From an uncultured Vibrio sp. (GTDB lineage: Bacteria > Pseudomonadota > Gammaproteobacteria > Enterobacterales > Vibrionaceae), in contig NZ_CANLBV010000016.1 of NCBI RefSeq assembly GCF_947488985.1, positions 1 to 64,000 on the forward strand: a DNA stretch of 64,000 bases, in the 5' to 3' direction. Below the pieces are notes generated by a model that was not told the DNA's origin, made no database searches, and saw only the letters and a list, made by a program, of their open reading frames with translations. Every line of letters starts with the position of its first letter. Within the stretch, counting starts at the first letter, position 1. Positions 35,056-45,210 of this stretch are shown piece after piece. The translations under genes and the position numbers were made by a program.

Positions 35056-37890
35056 CTATGCTAGATCGATAAACGAATCCCAAGAAACGTCAGTGTATAT
35101 TTGAACTTCTTCGTCATCTGCGTTGGTAAACGTATAGCAGTATAATATACCTTCAACGCCCTCTAGACCAAGGCTAGCCCGGACTGTTGGGTCCAATGCT
35201 GAGTAATCAACGTCTGATTTACTGGCGTTGGTGTAGCCATTCTCTTTTAACTCTAGGCTTTCGACACCAAGTGCATAAAAGGCGTTGCCATCATTCCCAT
35301 CCACATCTTGGGTTTGGCGCGCAACTTTGTTCAAGTTGAGCTGCAACGTATCATCTCCACTGGTACCGATTACGGCTTCCATCCCTTTAATGGTCGTTTT
35401 GCCCATTAAGTCAAAGGTGACACCGGTCTCTCCTTCAGGGATATCTTTATCATTAGCAACTAATACATCGAACCCTTTCCCCCATGGATTAGGGTATCCT
35501 CTGCATCATAGGCTATGGTATCGTTACCAGCACCGCCGCGAATCTCGTCTGCGCCACCGCCGCCAATGATGATGTCATCGCCTTGACCGCCTTTGATATG
35601 GTCGATTCCGTCGCCGGCATCAAGCCAATCATCACCTTTACCACCGAACAATTGCTCTGGTTGGTCATCGATTTCAACGGTGGTTACCACATCATCGAAG
35701 TCAGCATCACCGCCTGGGTCGTCATTCCAGAACTGATTTCCGAGTTCTGTACCTGGATTGAAGTTGTCAATGCCGCTAACATCTAAGGTAAGGTTGCCGT
35801 TACTACCGACTAAATCTTGTACACCTAGCAAGAAGGGGTGGTCACTGTTGTTAGGGCTTGTCGCTTGTTGAGTGTTTAAGTCAATCTCAATACTTTCGCC
35901 TGAGACGAAACCGTCATTCCCGCCATCTGGAATAATGAAGAACCCGAGCGTATCAACGCAATCATCACAGCGCCCTAAGTCGAGACTAAAGCTGTTGCCA
36001 GCTTCAGAGTTTGGAAGGTGCTCCTTAACATTCCCCCAAATGATTTCAGCGTTTACATTGCCTTCACTGTCTTTTGTGAAGTAACCAAACGAATTTTCGA
36101 AGCCCGCTTCGGTACCTTCCATGGTGATATCAATAGTCCCTCTGAAGTTACTTACATCGTAGTAACCCGTATCAGGTTCGAGTTCAGGTACGCCACCCTT
36201 GGCGTTGTCGCCACCAAGAATGACATCGTCTCCACGGCCACCATAAAGCATATCGGTGCCATCACCGGTTAGACCGTCGGTGGTGACAGAAGTGACGTAG
36301 TAGTCACTTGAATCAGCATTAGCGTTGCCGCCTTTGTCAAATGCAGGGCCAACGGCAGTAAACTGAAGCTCATCAAAGGCTTTAAACCCTGTCTCTTCAG
36401 GGCCGATATTTAGATAACCGCTGTTGTTGTTGCCATCCGACAAATCACTGGCGATGAAGTCACCCTCGGCGACCAGAATACCGTCTCGATATGCTGCCCA
36501 ATGACCAGTCTCATCGACTCCATTGTCGCCTTCATTTAAGTAGAGGTTGGAAATGCCAATTTTAGCAATCATCGTATGTTCGTCTAAGCAGACAGAAAAC
36601 ATCTCTGATGCACCTTCACCGGTATCGCCGTCGTAGCTAAAGCCGATTTGAGCCAGTACGCCGCTCTCTTCTACTTGCATTGCCAGTATCAACGGTACCG
36701 AAAGAACCATCAGCGTTGTATGCCGTTGAGTTTGCTGATAGGTCGACGGATGTTGTTGGCTCTGCTAACTCAAATTCCCCCGTCCCTTCATTAAACGATA
36801 GCGCTTCAAAGTTATCACCTATAATAACGTCGTTACCTTTACCGCCTCGAATCAAGTCATTCCCAGCAGCGCCCTCATTTGCAGCGTCTGGCCCATTATC
36901 ACCGATGAGTACATCGTTGTGCAGTACCTGCTTCAATGACACATTATCGATAAGAGCCCCAAAGGTATCTTCTGCGCCATCGGCAATAAATTTGAGTGAG
37001 TATTCTCCGGAAGAGAGATCGACATCTTCGCTGAATAGATCCCAATCATCATCGACGCCGTCAATGTCTTGGAAAGATTTCTCGAACACGACCTCGGTGC
37101 CCGCCATAATTTGAACCGTAAAAGGTGCGGTGGTGTCGTTGCCCCCTTTATTACGGAAAGCGTAAGAGAAGTCGAGTTGATAGATGCCGGCGTCATCGAC
37201 TGTAAAGTCTTGGGATACGGTTGAATTTGAATTCGCGCCATGCGAGTCTAATTCTAGGAAGTGGCCACTGGCGATATCAGTTCCGTAACCACCAGCTGGG
37301 ACACCGCCATGCAGTTGTTCTTGAATCTCGATGCTTCCAACCTCAGCGTTCCATGCACCAGCACTTGTGGTTGTTCCCCAAGTGTTGCCAAGGTCAAAAG
37401 CTTCAAAATCACCATCGCTGATTAGGTTTTCGCCAAATTCGGCGCCAGCGCCTCTGTCACCATAAATAATGTCATTGTTCGCACCGCCTTCTACGTAATC
37501 ATCGCCGTCCCCTGCGACCACAATATCGTCAACGCACTCTGCGCCCAGTGCTTCTAAATCTTTAGTGTGTGCTGCACTTAAATCACGGTTAGTGCCGACT
37601 TCATCACCTGCATTAAGCGAGTGATTCCAGGCTTCCACCACGTCGTTGCCGGCCCCTGCTTTAATTGTGTCAGAACCGCGTCCAGCCGCGATAAAATCGT
37701 CGCCGCTGCCCGTTTGAACAATGTCGTCGCCTTTATCTGCTCTTACTTCGAGATTGTCGCCGCTGAGGTTAGAAAGGTCATTATCGACATCTCTAGGCTC
37801 GTTGTTGGTAGTAGGACCATCTACCAGAATATTGGTATCGTTGCTATTGTCGCTTTTTAGTCCTGCTTCGGTATTGGTTACTTCTGCCAT
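35056..37890 (-). pseudogene. RTX-type calcium-binding secreted protein gene, broken by two frameshifts
   Basis: The start is ATG 37890 (MAEVTNTEAG), with GAGG 8 nt upstream. Three successive frames (37890-36637, 36710-35460, 35480-35056) restore about 945 residues if two single-base deletions are repaired: near 36680 (after TVDTGNAS) and in a C5 tract at 35479-35483 (IHGGKGF). RTX nonapeptides are clear near the N-terminus (GDDIVQTGSGDDFIAAGRGSDTI), in the middle (GGRGDDVILGGD) and near the C-terminus (GGKGDDWLDAGD, GGQGDDIIIGGGGADEI). A jelly-roll, carbohydrate-binding-like module follows the first block (NLISDGDFEAF... ALIDNVSL). The C-terminal ~130 residues would be the type I secretion signal region. 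It is downstream of a dead ABC-MFP exporter and behind a c-di-GMP aptamer. Confidence 0.8.
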
Positions 37891-37898
37891 TGTTTTGT

Positions 37899-37925
37899 CC
37901 TCATATATCATTCGATACATAGAGG
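37899..37925 (-). promoter_or_regulatory. Shine-Dalgarno-sequestering hairpin (expression platform)
   Basis: In the minus-strand RNA, CCUC pairs with the GAGG Shine-Dalgarno of the RTX gene. The stem continues, after one bulged U, as AUGUAUC with GAUAUAU (one G-U) around a GAAU loop, 11 pairs in all. Its 5' arm directly abuts the 3' edge of the GEMM-I-like aptamer (CUACCUC), so the two structures could compete. This is the layout of a translational riboswitch; the direction of control cannot be read from sequence alone. Confidence 0.6.
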
Positions 37926-38010
37926 TAGCCCAGCCATCTCGGCTTCACCCCTGAGATCTGGAGCTTTCCGTCCTCACCTCACGATGAGTTTGGCTTTGTC
38001 TTCTTTGTGC
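37926..38010 (-). ncRNA. Putative GEMM-I cyclic-di-GMP riboswitch aptamer
   Basis: The minus-strand leader aligns with the Vc2 class GEMM-I aptamer from memory. The first hairpin is CUCAUC-GUGA-GGUGAG, with a GNRA tetraloop, enclosed by AGC/GCU and followed by GAGGACGGAAAGCU, matching the GGGACGCAAAGCC core. The second helix is CCAG-AUCUC paired with GAGAU-GG-CUGG, with the asymmetric GG that suits a tetraloop receptor. GGGCUACC follows, like the GGGGUUACC of Vc2. It fills the 94 bp between the MFP gene and the RTX gene. One core base differs (CGG for CGC), so binding needs testing. Confidence 0.65.
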
Positions 38011-38014
38011 TTGG

Positions 38015-38947
38015 TTAAATTTCTCTCATTGCCTTGTAGGCGCTTACAGAGAGTGGGTTGAGTAGATACTCAAGCGGCGTTTGTTGCTCAAGTAAAATCA
38101 TCACCTCTGCGGGCATGCCCGGATACAATGAGATGTTTTCTAATGCTTCTAGCTCAGACTTATCTAACGATACTCTCGCTAAGTAAGCAGAAGATCCTGT
38201 GGCTTGATCGCCAATGCGGTCAGCCGAAATATGAACTAATTTACCGCGAATCGGCGGTGTTTTACGAAAACTGTATGCCGTTAGCCTTACTTGGGTATCC
38301 AAGCCAATGCGTAAGGCTTCGATGTCTTCTGGTTTCACTAATGCTTCAACAATCAGCTCATCGTTTTGTGGAACCAGTTCCATTAAGGTTTCACCGGGTG
38401 GAACGATGGCATTTTCAGAGACCACATTCAACCCGACCACCACACCACTTTGAGGTGCTCTTATTTCAACCCGTGTCAGAATATCTTGAGCATTGACCAT
38501 CGCTTCTCGGGTTTCGTTTAGTTTTTGTTCTAAGCCTTGAATCTCTTCGCCGAGTGTTTTTGCGTAAGTATAATCTGCGTTGATCAGTTCTAATTTCGCT
38601 TCGGCAATGGTACGTTTTGCGTGCCCAATTCTGGCTTTGAGGTCAGCAACATCGCCTTGTAATTGAGAGCGTTCACGCTGTAAATCCAACAGGCGAGATT
38701 TGGAGGTATTACCAGAAACAAGCAAATCTTGGTGCATTTGTACTTGTTCTTCTAAATATTTGAGGCTTCGATTCCCCGCCAAGAATCGCTGTTGGTAGCC
38801 TTGAAGGTCGAGCTTTGACTGCTCCACTTTTTGCTGTAACACATCGGATTCACCGGATTTTAACGATTGTCTTTTACTGAAAAGCTTACTTTGTGTATCG
38901 AGTAAGCTAGATACGTTTGGATCACTCATAAGGGAGAGTAATCTCAT
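38015..38947 (-). pseudogene. Type I secretion membrane fusion protein, N-terminally truncated
   Basis: The readable frame gives 310 residues of a HlyD/PrtE-type periplasmic adaptor. It contains a long alpha-helical coiled-coil hairpin (residues about 5-160, rich in Gln, Lys, Glu and Leu), the half-lipoyl region EIRAPQSGVVVGLNVVSENAIVPPGETLMELVPQ, and a beta-barrel (LIVEALVKPEDIEALRIGLDTQVRLTAYSF). Family members carry about 100-150 more N-terminal residues, including the membrane anchor and first half-lipoyl strand, which are missing. The first residues RLLSLMSDPN are the usual start of the coiled coil. The ATG overlaps the end of the truncated ABC gene by 4 bp, so one deletion removed the end of one gene and the start of the next. 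Confidence 0.8.
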
Positions 38948-40362
38948 ATCAAATTGAGTTTCTGTGCTTGCCCGCCAGACAATTGATGGCCGAAAGAGCC
39001 AATGATGGTTTCATAGCCATTGGGAAGGGCGACAATGGTGTCATGCACACCAGCCTGAATGGCTGATTTTACAATTTGGCTATCGGTCACATTGTCGTCG
39101 AATCGGGCGATGTTCTGTTTTACCGAACCATGCAAAAACTCGATGTGTTGAAGTACGTATCCGACAGTGTGTTTGAACTGGTTTTGGTTCCAGAGTTCAA
39201 CGTTGAGCCCATCAATGGAAACGCCGCCTTTCGATGGCGTGATCCCATTGGTAATCATCTTACAAATCGAAGACTTACCTGAACCGCTCGGACCTATCAA
39301 GGCGACTCGATTTCCTGATTCTAATCTGAGCTTTAAACCATTCAGGGTTGGTTTATTGAGGTTTTCAGAGGCGAACCAAATGACGTTGTCGATCACTAAG
39401 TTACCCTTAATTACTTCCAATTCTGTTCGCTCGGCACGCTTGGTGTGTGATGTAAACTCTTTGGCTAAACGCTTGTTTGCATCCATCCCGGTTTTCCACG
39501 CCTGTATCCCACTAGAGAGCATTTCTATAGGCTGCAGCGCGCGGGCCATCAGTATTGAGCCTGTAATCATCCCACCAGCAGACATGGCATTTTCGATGAC
39601 TAAACTGGCACCGACGGCCATGATCACGAGCTGTAAAACCATACGGATATAGCGAGAAAAAGCACTTAATGAACAAGTGGCTTGATCGAGGTGGCTGCGA
39701 GACCAACTCTTTTCCGCCAATATATCTTGGTAGGTTTGACTCAACCCATGTTGTTGGTGTTGACTAAAGATTGTGGTGTGTTTTTGAAAGCACTCATCGT
39801 TTTTTCTTTGCGTTGCAAGCTAGCTTAAGTAAGTGGTTTTAAAGTGCTTAGATTTCACCCAATGAGAGATCAATGTCGTCATCAGGATAAACACAACAGC
39901 AGCCATACCGACCATGCCTATATATGGATGAATAGCAAACATGATAACCAAAAACAGGGGCGTAAATGGCAGATCAAACATAACAAAGTACGCAGGGGAA
40001 GAGAGCAGGCTTTTAACTTCATTAATATCGTTAAATAGATGCTTTTCTTTTACTTTCGCTGAGAAGGAGCATTGATCAAAGAGCTGTTGAGAGGCCAAAA
40101 ACTCAAATTTAGTTGCTTTTTTTTGCGCATATTTTGCTCTGGATGCATCAAGGAACGCCTGAGCTGTGAGCAGAAACACAGCTATGAAGGCCAAAAATAG
40201 CAGCGTATCCAGACTTTGACTGGAGAGTACTCGATCGAATACCTGAAGGCTAAACAGTGGAACCACTAACATCAACACGCTAATCGCTCCACTGACCACC
40301 ATCATAGGAAGCAAATTACGCAGATTGATTGGATTAATACCACTCCAAAGTTTTGCATCCAT
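38944..40362 (-). pseudogene. Type I secretion ABC exporter (PrtD-type), frameshifted and truncated
   Basis: The first part (40362-39820) gives the start of a PrtD-type exporter without a C39 peptidase: MDAKLWSGINPINLRNLLPM, then membrane helices (FSLQVFDRVLSSQSLDTLL). Around 39745-39830 the frame is lost, with at least one frameshift. The second part (39744-38944) resumes as SQTYQDILAEKSWSR, more helices and the ATPase domain with Walker A LIGPSGSGKSS and signature LSGGQAQK. It stops right after the signature, so Walker B, the switch His and about 90 residues are missing. It cannot hydrolyse ATP. Together with the truncated adaptor and frameshifted substrate, the whole secretion locus is dead. 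Confidence 0.82.
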
Positions 40363-40465
40363 ACAACACCTACCTTTATTTGGTTACTCAAATAGTATAG
40401 ATGGACAAAAGCGATAGTGTGGGCTATGTCAAACCTTTTGAGAGTGAGGGGGAGGAACTAGGTAA

Positions 40466-40498
40466 AAATGCACAAGCTAAACATCAACTTGTGCATTT
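40466..40498 (-). terminator. Terminator of xthA
   Basis: AAATGCACAAG pairs perfectly with CTTGTGCATTT around an 11-nt loop. On the minus strand the run TTTTTACC follows, 24 bp after the xthA stop. Confidence 0.85.
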
Positions 40499-40521
40499 CT
40501 GTTTGGAAATTAAATTTTTTT

Positions 40522-41328
40522 TTATTGAAATGAAGACCAAATGGGGGCGTGGTCTGACGGTTTTTCGATGCCGCGTAGCTCGTAGTCGATGCCTGCTTCC
40601 GTGCATTTATCGGCCAGTTTTTGGGTAGCCAGTACCACATCAATACGCAACCCACGATTGTCCACAAAACCTTTTGAACGATAGTCAAACCACGAGTATT
40701 GATCGTTTACTTCAGGGTGCAGTAGACGGAAAGTATCGACAAAGCCCCAGTCCATTAACGCTTTCAACCATTGGCGTTCTTCTGGTTGGAAAGAGCATTT
40801 GCCTGTTTTTAGCCAGCGTTTCGCATTAGGCTCACCAATACCGATATCTGCATCGATAGGGCTAATATTAATGTCGCCCATCACAATCACTTGTTGATCT
40901 TTGTTGTGAAAGTCATTTAGGTAAGTCATCAAATCTTTATAGAATTGGCGTTTATATGGGTATTTAGTCTCATGCTTAATGTTGTCCCCTTGTGGGAAGT
41001 AGCCATTCAGCACTGTCACCTTGTCCCCATTCTCATCTGCAAACGTTGCCATGATCATGCGTTTCTGATGATCTTCGTTGTCTGTTGGGAAGCCTTTTTG
41101 CACTGAGATTGGCTCTTGCTTACATAGTATAGCGACGCCGTAGTGCGCTTTTTGACCGTGGAAGTAAACCTTGTAGCCCATCGCTTCAACATCGGCAATG
41201 GGAAAGGCTTCGTCGTGCACTTTTATCTCTTGTAAACCAATCACATCGGGTTGGTGTTTGTCGATAATCGCTTGCAGTTGGTGAAGGCGGGCTCTAAGGC
41301 CATTGATATTAAAACTGATTACTTTCAT
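40522..41328 (-). CDS. xthA: Exodeoxyribonuclease III
   Basis: This is a 268-residue AP endonuclease/3'-5' exonuclease of base excision repair, cytoplasmic. The endonuclease/exonuclease/phosphatase fold is clear: [13 protein letters not shown] (Asn7), [13 protein letters not shown] (Glu metal ligand), [34 protein letters not shown] (Asp/Asn catalytic), [20 protein letters not shown] and SDHAPIW (catalytic His). The length matches E. coli XthA (268). It is flanked by the dead secretion locus downstream and is divergent from the chemoreceptor gene. Confidence 0.95.
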   Translation of the reverse strand: MKVISFNINGLRARLHQLQAIIDKHQPDVIGLQEIKVHDEAFPIADVEAMGYKVYFHGQKAHYGVAILCKQEPISVQKGFPTDNEDHQKRMIMATFADENGDKVTVLNGYFPQGDNIKHETKYPYKRQFYKDLMTYLNDFHNKDQQVIVMGDINISPIDADIGIGEPNAKRWLKTGKCSFQPEERQWLKALMDWGFVDTFRLLHPEVNDQYSWFDYRSKGFVDNRGLRIDVVLATQKLADKCTEAGIDYELRGIEKPSDHAPIWSSFQ

Positions 41329-41596
41329 AGGTTCCCTAAAGGAAAGCGGTAATGATGGCTAAATCTTAACATTTCAACTAGGGCTGACAAGTTGAAAGCT
41401 CTTGAAATCACAGAAATAAAAGACAAATAACATCATTGTTTAACATTGTCATAAACTTTCGTTTTATATGGGTGTGATTTATGCTGTAATTATTCGATAA
41501 GCTATCCGTCTAACTTATTTACATTGTGCGATCCACTTATCAACAATGTGTATGTTACGGCTATGGAAGTCTTTTGGCTTATAATAAGGATATTAA

Positions 41597-43714
41597 ATGC
41601 GCTCTCTATCGGTACAGTGGAAAATTACCCTCCTTGCAGGTTGCTGCTTGATCATTACTTCACTGTCTCTTATTGGTTTCTCTATCTATAACGCGACCAG
41701 TAATCAGCAAGTCATCAAATCTCAAAGCTCACAATCAGTGATCAATAAATCCCAGCAGCTATTGGCGTCTGTTTCTCAGCTTAATGCTCAAGCAACTCAA
41801 CGTTATGTTGATGAGGCTATACATAGAGCAGAGATGTTAGCGGCCAATACTCAATTTCTTAAGGGTAATGCCGATGAAAACTTTACACCAAGTGAGGAGC
41901 TTCGCAGCGCTTTAGATGAAATGGTGCGAAGCTCGGTTTTAAACTTTGATTCTATTCAAGGTGCATACTTGGTTTTTAATCCTGACCTGCTGGATGGCGA
42001 AGATGCTAACTATGTGGGGGCGGATTATGTCGGTTCCAACGAGAAAGGACGTTTTGCCGCTTATTGGAAGGTGTCGGATGACGGTGGTAATGTTCTTGCT
42101 AACGTGATCTCTGAATCGATATTGAATGATGACAGCAATAGTGAACGCTTTTATTGTCCTTTATCATCAGGGCAGACATGCATTAGCACTCCACGCGTGG
42201 TAAATAGTGGCGGCGCAGCACTACTCACGTCTTCAATCTCAGTGCCGATTATTGCCAACGACGTTGCTATTGGTTTCTTAGGGATTGATCTCAGGCTTGA
42301 CGGTTTAGCCAATGTTGTAACTCAATCAGATCAAGGCTTGTTTGATGGTGCCGGCGCGGTTTATGTTGTCAGCTTAGACGGTTCAGTTATCGCTTCCGAT
42401 GATAAAAGCACTATGATTGGATCGCAATTCCAAAGTGCAAATACAAATAGCGACTTAATGACCGATTTTATCTTTGGTGGCGAAGTGACGACTCAGTGGA
42501 GTGAAAACGGTGAGTGGTTACTCGCATTTGCTCCTGTTGTTGCGGCGAATCAAACTTGGGGGGTGCTGTTTGAAATCCCAAGAGAAAGTGTGGTCGCTGA
42601 TGCCAATCAATTGGACGCCATCATTAGCACTCAGCTTAGCCAAGGGATTAAGACCGAATTGATTACGGGTACTCTTTTTGTTTTATTTGGGTTAGCCATT
42701 ATTGCGTTTGCTTCATTATCGATTGTAAAACCTATCCGAGAGGTTGTAGAAAGGCTTAACGATATTGCATCGGGTGAAGGTGATTTGACTCAGCGCCTAG
42801 AGGTGAAATCTCTAGACGAGATTGGCCAGTTATCGAAAGGTTTTAACATCTTCTTAGATAAACTTCAGCATACCATAAAAGAAGTTGTACAAACTTCTGA
42901 GCAGGTTGCAAATACCACCGCGCAAGCGAAGTCATTGGCATCGAATACTCGTCAAAGCAGCGAATCACAGTTTAAAGAAGTGGATTTGGTGGCGACAGCT
43001 GCTTAAGAGATGACTCAAACGGCAGGCTTAGTCGTACAAAATGCAGAAGTGGCGGTTGATGCTGCTCTTAAAGCGGATCGCTCAGCGCAGCAGGGGCAAC
43101 AGGTTATCGAGCTTTCGGCCGGAGAAATGAGAAAGCTGGTCGAACGGATGTCAAGCGCGGTACCTATTGTTGAAGAGCTTGCGAAGAACAACGGAAATAT
43201 TACCGAGATCTTAAGTGTGATTGAAGGGATCTCTGAGCAAACCAATTTATTGGCGCTGAATGCGGCGATTGAAGCGGCGAGGGCGGGTGAACAGGGACGC
43301 GGTTTTGCGGTTGTGGCTGATGAGGTGAGAAACCTAGCGAGTCGCACACAATCTTCAGTTGGTGAGATCAGAGCTGTAATCGACAAGGTTCATGCGGGGA
43401 CGCAAGATGTGGTTGAAGCGATACAGGAAGGAAATATTTTAGCGAATGATACCGCGCAGCATGTTCAACACGCGGTCGACGATCTGAGTTCGATCTTTAC
43501 GTCGATCGAGGCGATCAGTGATATGAATAGTCAGATAGTGAAAGCCGCTGAAGAGCAGCAATCGGTTTCTGGTGAAGTGAATCAAAGTGTGGTTAACATT
43601 CGAGATTTGAGCGCGAAGATCTTGGATCAAGCTGCAGCTTCTGAGCAAATTGGCAATCACATTGATCAATTGTCTCAACAGCAGCAAACGTTGGTTAATC
43701 AATTCAAGGTTTAG
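41597..43714 (+). pseudogene. Methyl-accepting chemotaxis protein gene split by an in-frame stop
   Basis: One frame of 705 codons encodes a chemoreceptor. It has an N-terminal membrane helix (residues about 10-30), a ~300-residue periplasmic dCache-type sensor (FDSIQGAYLVFNPDLLDGEDANYVGADYVG, then GFLGIDLRLD), a second helix near 350-375 and a HAMP domain (VKPIREVVERLNDIASGEGDLTQRLEVK). TAA at 43004 interrupts it in the adaptation helix (FKEVDLVATAA, stop, [11 protein letters not shown]). Behind the stop lies the kinase-control tip [37 protein letters not shown]. The missing residue is probably Gln (CAA to TAA). Without readthrough the product is a 469-residue receptor lacking the CheA/CheW-contacting tip. 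The ATG at 43010 is a poor restart site. Confidence 0.85.
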
Positions 43715-43744
43715 CTGTTTAAGGTATCGCTAAGCGTTGAATTT

Positions 43745-43781
43745 GAAAAGGGACAAATGAAAGTTTTATTTGTCCCTTTTC
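43745..43781. terminator. Terminator between the chemoreceptor gene and roxA
   Basis: GAAAAGGGACAAAT pairs with ATTTGTCCCTTTTC around a 9-nt loop. T-rich flanks lie on both sides, so it can serve both convergent genes. Confidence 0.82.
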
Positions 43782-43827
43782 GTCTTGTTTATCACTCGTT
43801 AGATATCACGATTCTAGCTTGATCGCG

Positions 43828-44961
43828 TTACTCTTCGATAAACCAGTAGCCTTTGTTTACTAGCTCTGTTACGACCGTTATACCTGAAGGCGTCATTGCC
43901 TCTGACGAGTTAATCACGGTGTCATCACAAAGCACCTTGAGTAGCGATGAATCCGCATCTGCAAGCTTAACTACTTCACCATTGATGTAAGCGGTGTTGC
44001 TTTGTTCTTCGTGGTAGAGCGCTTTTAAGCCTGACACTCGGTGTATTTCACCTGCTGACTCTAAGTGCTGGGCGATCTCTTGTTCTGTCCATAGCGGCTC
44101 AGGTGCAACAATATCAAGCTGGTGGCGTGATTGGCTCAGTAAGCAACCCATGAACTCATTGATGGTTTCTGGTTGCTCTAGTGCCGATTTCAACATGCCA
44201 GTCAGGTTGCTTAAATCAGCCGAACGGATCTTGCCGTAGCCATCTTGGGTTTTGAAATTAGGATCGTGCAGGTGGACATCACCTATATCATGAGCCAACA
44301 CATAGTCGGCAAAATTACTGATCAACTCTTGCTCTTTAGGTGAGCGGTAACCGATAGAATAGCTCATTGATGGCTCTAACGTGGTGCCTTCATGTGGGAA
44401 CCCTGGTGGAATATAAAGGATATCACCTGGCTCTAGAACATCATCGATGATGGGCTCAAAGCCTTCGATCTGGCGCAGCGCTGAAGCTTGAATTGTCTCT
44501 TTATATTGACCCACATCTTTCGCACCCACCTTCCATTGACGTTTACCTTGACCTTGAATGATGAACACATCGTATTGATCAATATGAGGACCAACGCCGC
44601 CTGCAGGCGCTGAGTAGCAGATCATCAGATCGTCGAACAGCCAGTTTGGTAATTGCTGAAACGCTTCGTTTAGTTGATTGGCACCTTGATGCCAATGGTT
44701 TGCCGCTTGAACAATCAATTGCCAATGTGTTTCAGTGAGTTCACCAAACTTCTCTTCAGTGAATGGACCGTGTTCTGCAGTCCACTGATTGTCGAGGTTA
44801 GAAACAAAGCGAGAATCCACTTCTTCTTCCATCGATAAGCCAGCCAGTTCTTCCGGCGAGATTGGGTCGACGAAGTTTTGCAAGCCACCCTTTAAGATGG
44901 TCGGTTTTTTATGCCAGTAGTGTTCAAGAAATTCGGGCATAGAAAAGCTAAGTTGGTACAT
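43828..44961 (-). CDS. roxA: Ribosomal protein uL16 arginine hydroxylase (RoxA/YcfD)
   Basis: This is a 377-residue JmjC-type Fe(II)/2-oxoglutarate oxygenase that hydroxylates an arginine of 50S protein L16. The JmjC core is visible as PHIDQYDVFIIQGQGKRQWKVG (metal-binding HxD) and DILYIPPGFPHEG (third metal His), preceded by DPISPEELAGLSMEEEVDSRFVS. The C-terminal dimerisation and winged-helix region follows and ends in GYWFIEE. It resembles E. coli YcfD over its full length. A 77-bp heptamer array lies 20-96 bp upstream of the start, in the place of its promoter or leader. Confidence 0.93.
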   Translation of the reverse strand: MYQLSFSMPEFLEHYWHKKPTILKGGLQNFVDPISPEELAGLSMEEEVDSRFVSNLDNQWTAEHGPFTEEKFGELTETHWQLIVQAANHWHQGANQLNEAFQQLPNWLFDDLMICYSAPAGGVGPHIDQYDVFIIQGQGKRQWKVGAKDVGQYKETIQASALRQIEGFEPIIDDVLEPGDILYIPPGFPHEGTTLEPSMSYSIGYRSPKEQELISNFADYVLAHDIGDVHLHDPNFKTQDGYGKIRSADLSNLTGMLKSALEQPETINEFMGCLLSQSRHQLDIVAPEPLWTEQEIAQHLESAGEIHRVSGLKALYHEEQSNTAYINGEVVKLADADSSLLKVLCDDTVINSSEAMTPSGITVVTELVNKGYWFIEE

Positions 44962-44980
44962 GTGAATCCTGTCTATTATT

Positions 44981-45057
44981 ATGCTAGATGCTAGATGCTA
45001 GATGCTAGATGCTAGATGCTAGATGCTAGATGCTAGATGCTAGATGCTAGATGCTAG
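44981..45057. repeat. 11 perfect tandem copies of the heptamer ATGCTAG
   Basis: The array is exactly 77 bp with no sequence variation. It lies between the divergently read ends: upstream of roxA (minus strand, 20 bp from its ATG) and across the 3' end of ybaM (minus strand), whose last five codons and stop lie inside it. Because 7 is not a multiple of 3, the frame rotates and TAG appears regularly on both strands (CTAG is palindromic). Confidence 0.97.
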
Positions 45058-45210
45058 TTTGGCTTGTAAATCTTGCTGGACAATCTTAATGGCTGCTAAC
45101 GCTACCTGTGGGTCGATGTCGTTGCTTTCGAGTAGATAGATCAGGTCGACAGCTAATTTTACTTCTTGTGGTGCATTATCCAGTGGGGATGAAGGGGTAT
45201 CATTGCTCAT
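45040..45210 (-). CDS. ybaM: YbaM-like DUF2496 protein, C-terminus formed by the repeat array
   Basis: This is a 56-residue small cytoplasmic protein. LDNAPQEVKLAVDLIYLLESNDIDPQVALAAIKIVQQDL matches YbaM (LENAPDDVKLAVDLI.LLEEN). It lies directly downstream of priC, as in enterics; its ATG overlaps the end of priC by 11 bp, so translation is coupled. After QAKLA the last residues (LASSI) and the TAG stop come from the ATGCTAG array starting at 45057, so the native C-terminus has been replaced or trimmed. Its function is unknown. Confidence 0.82.
   Translation of the reverse strand: MSNDTPSSPLDNAPQEVKLAVDLIYLLESNDIDPQVALAAIKIVQQDLQAKLASSI

Noticed and set aside
35460..36710. Programmed frameshifting or phase variation in the RTX gene
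   Set aside because: The C5 tract at 35479 is short and the site near 36680 is not a slippery sequence. The exporter genes are also broken, so simple decay explains it better.
44981..45057. CRISPR array
   Set aside because: The unit is 7 bp and directly tandem, with no spacers and no cas genes.
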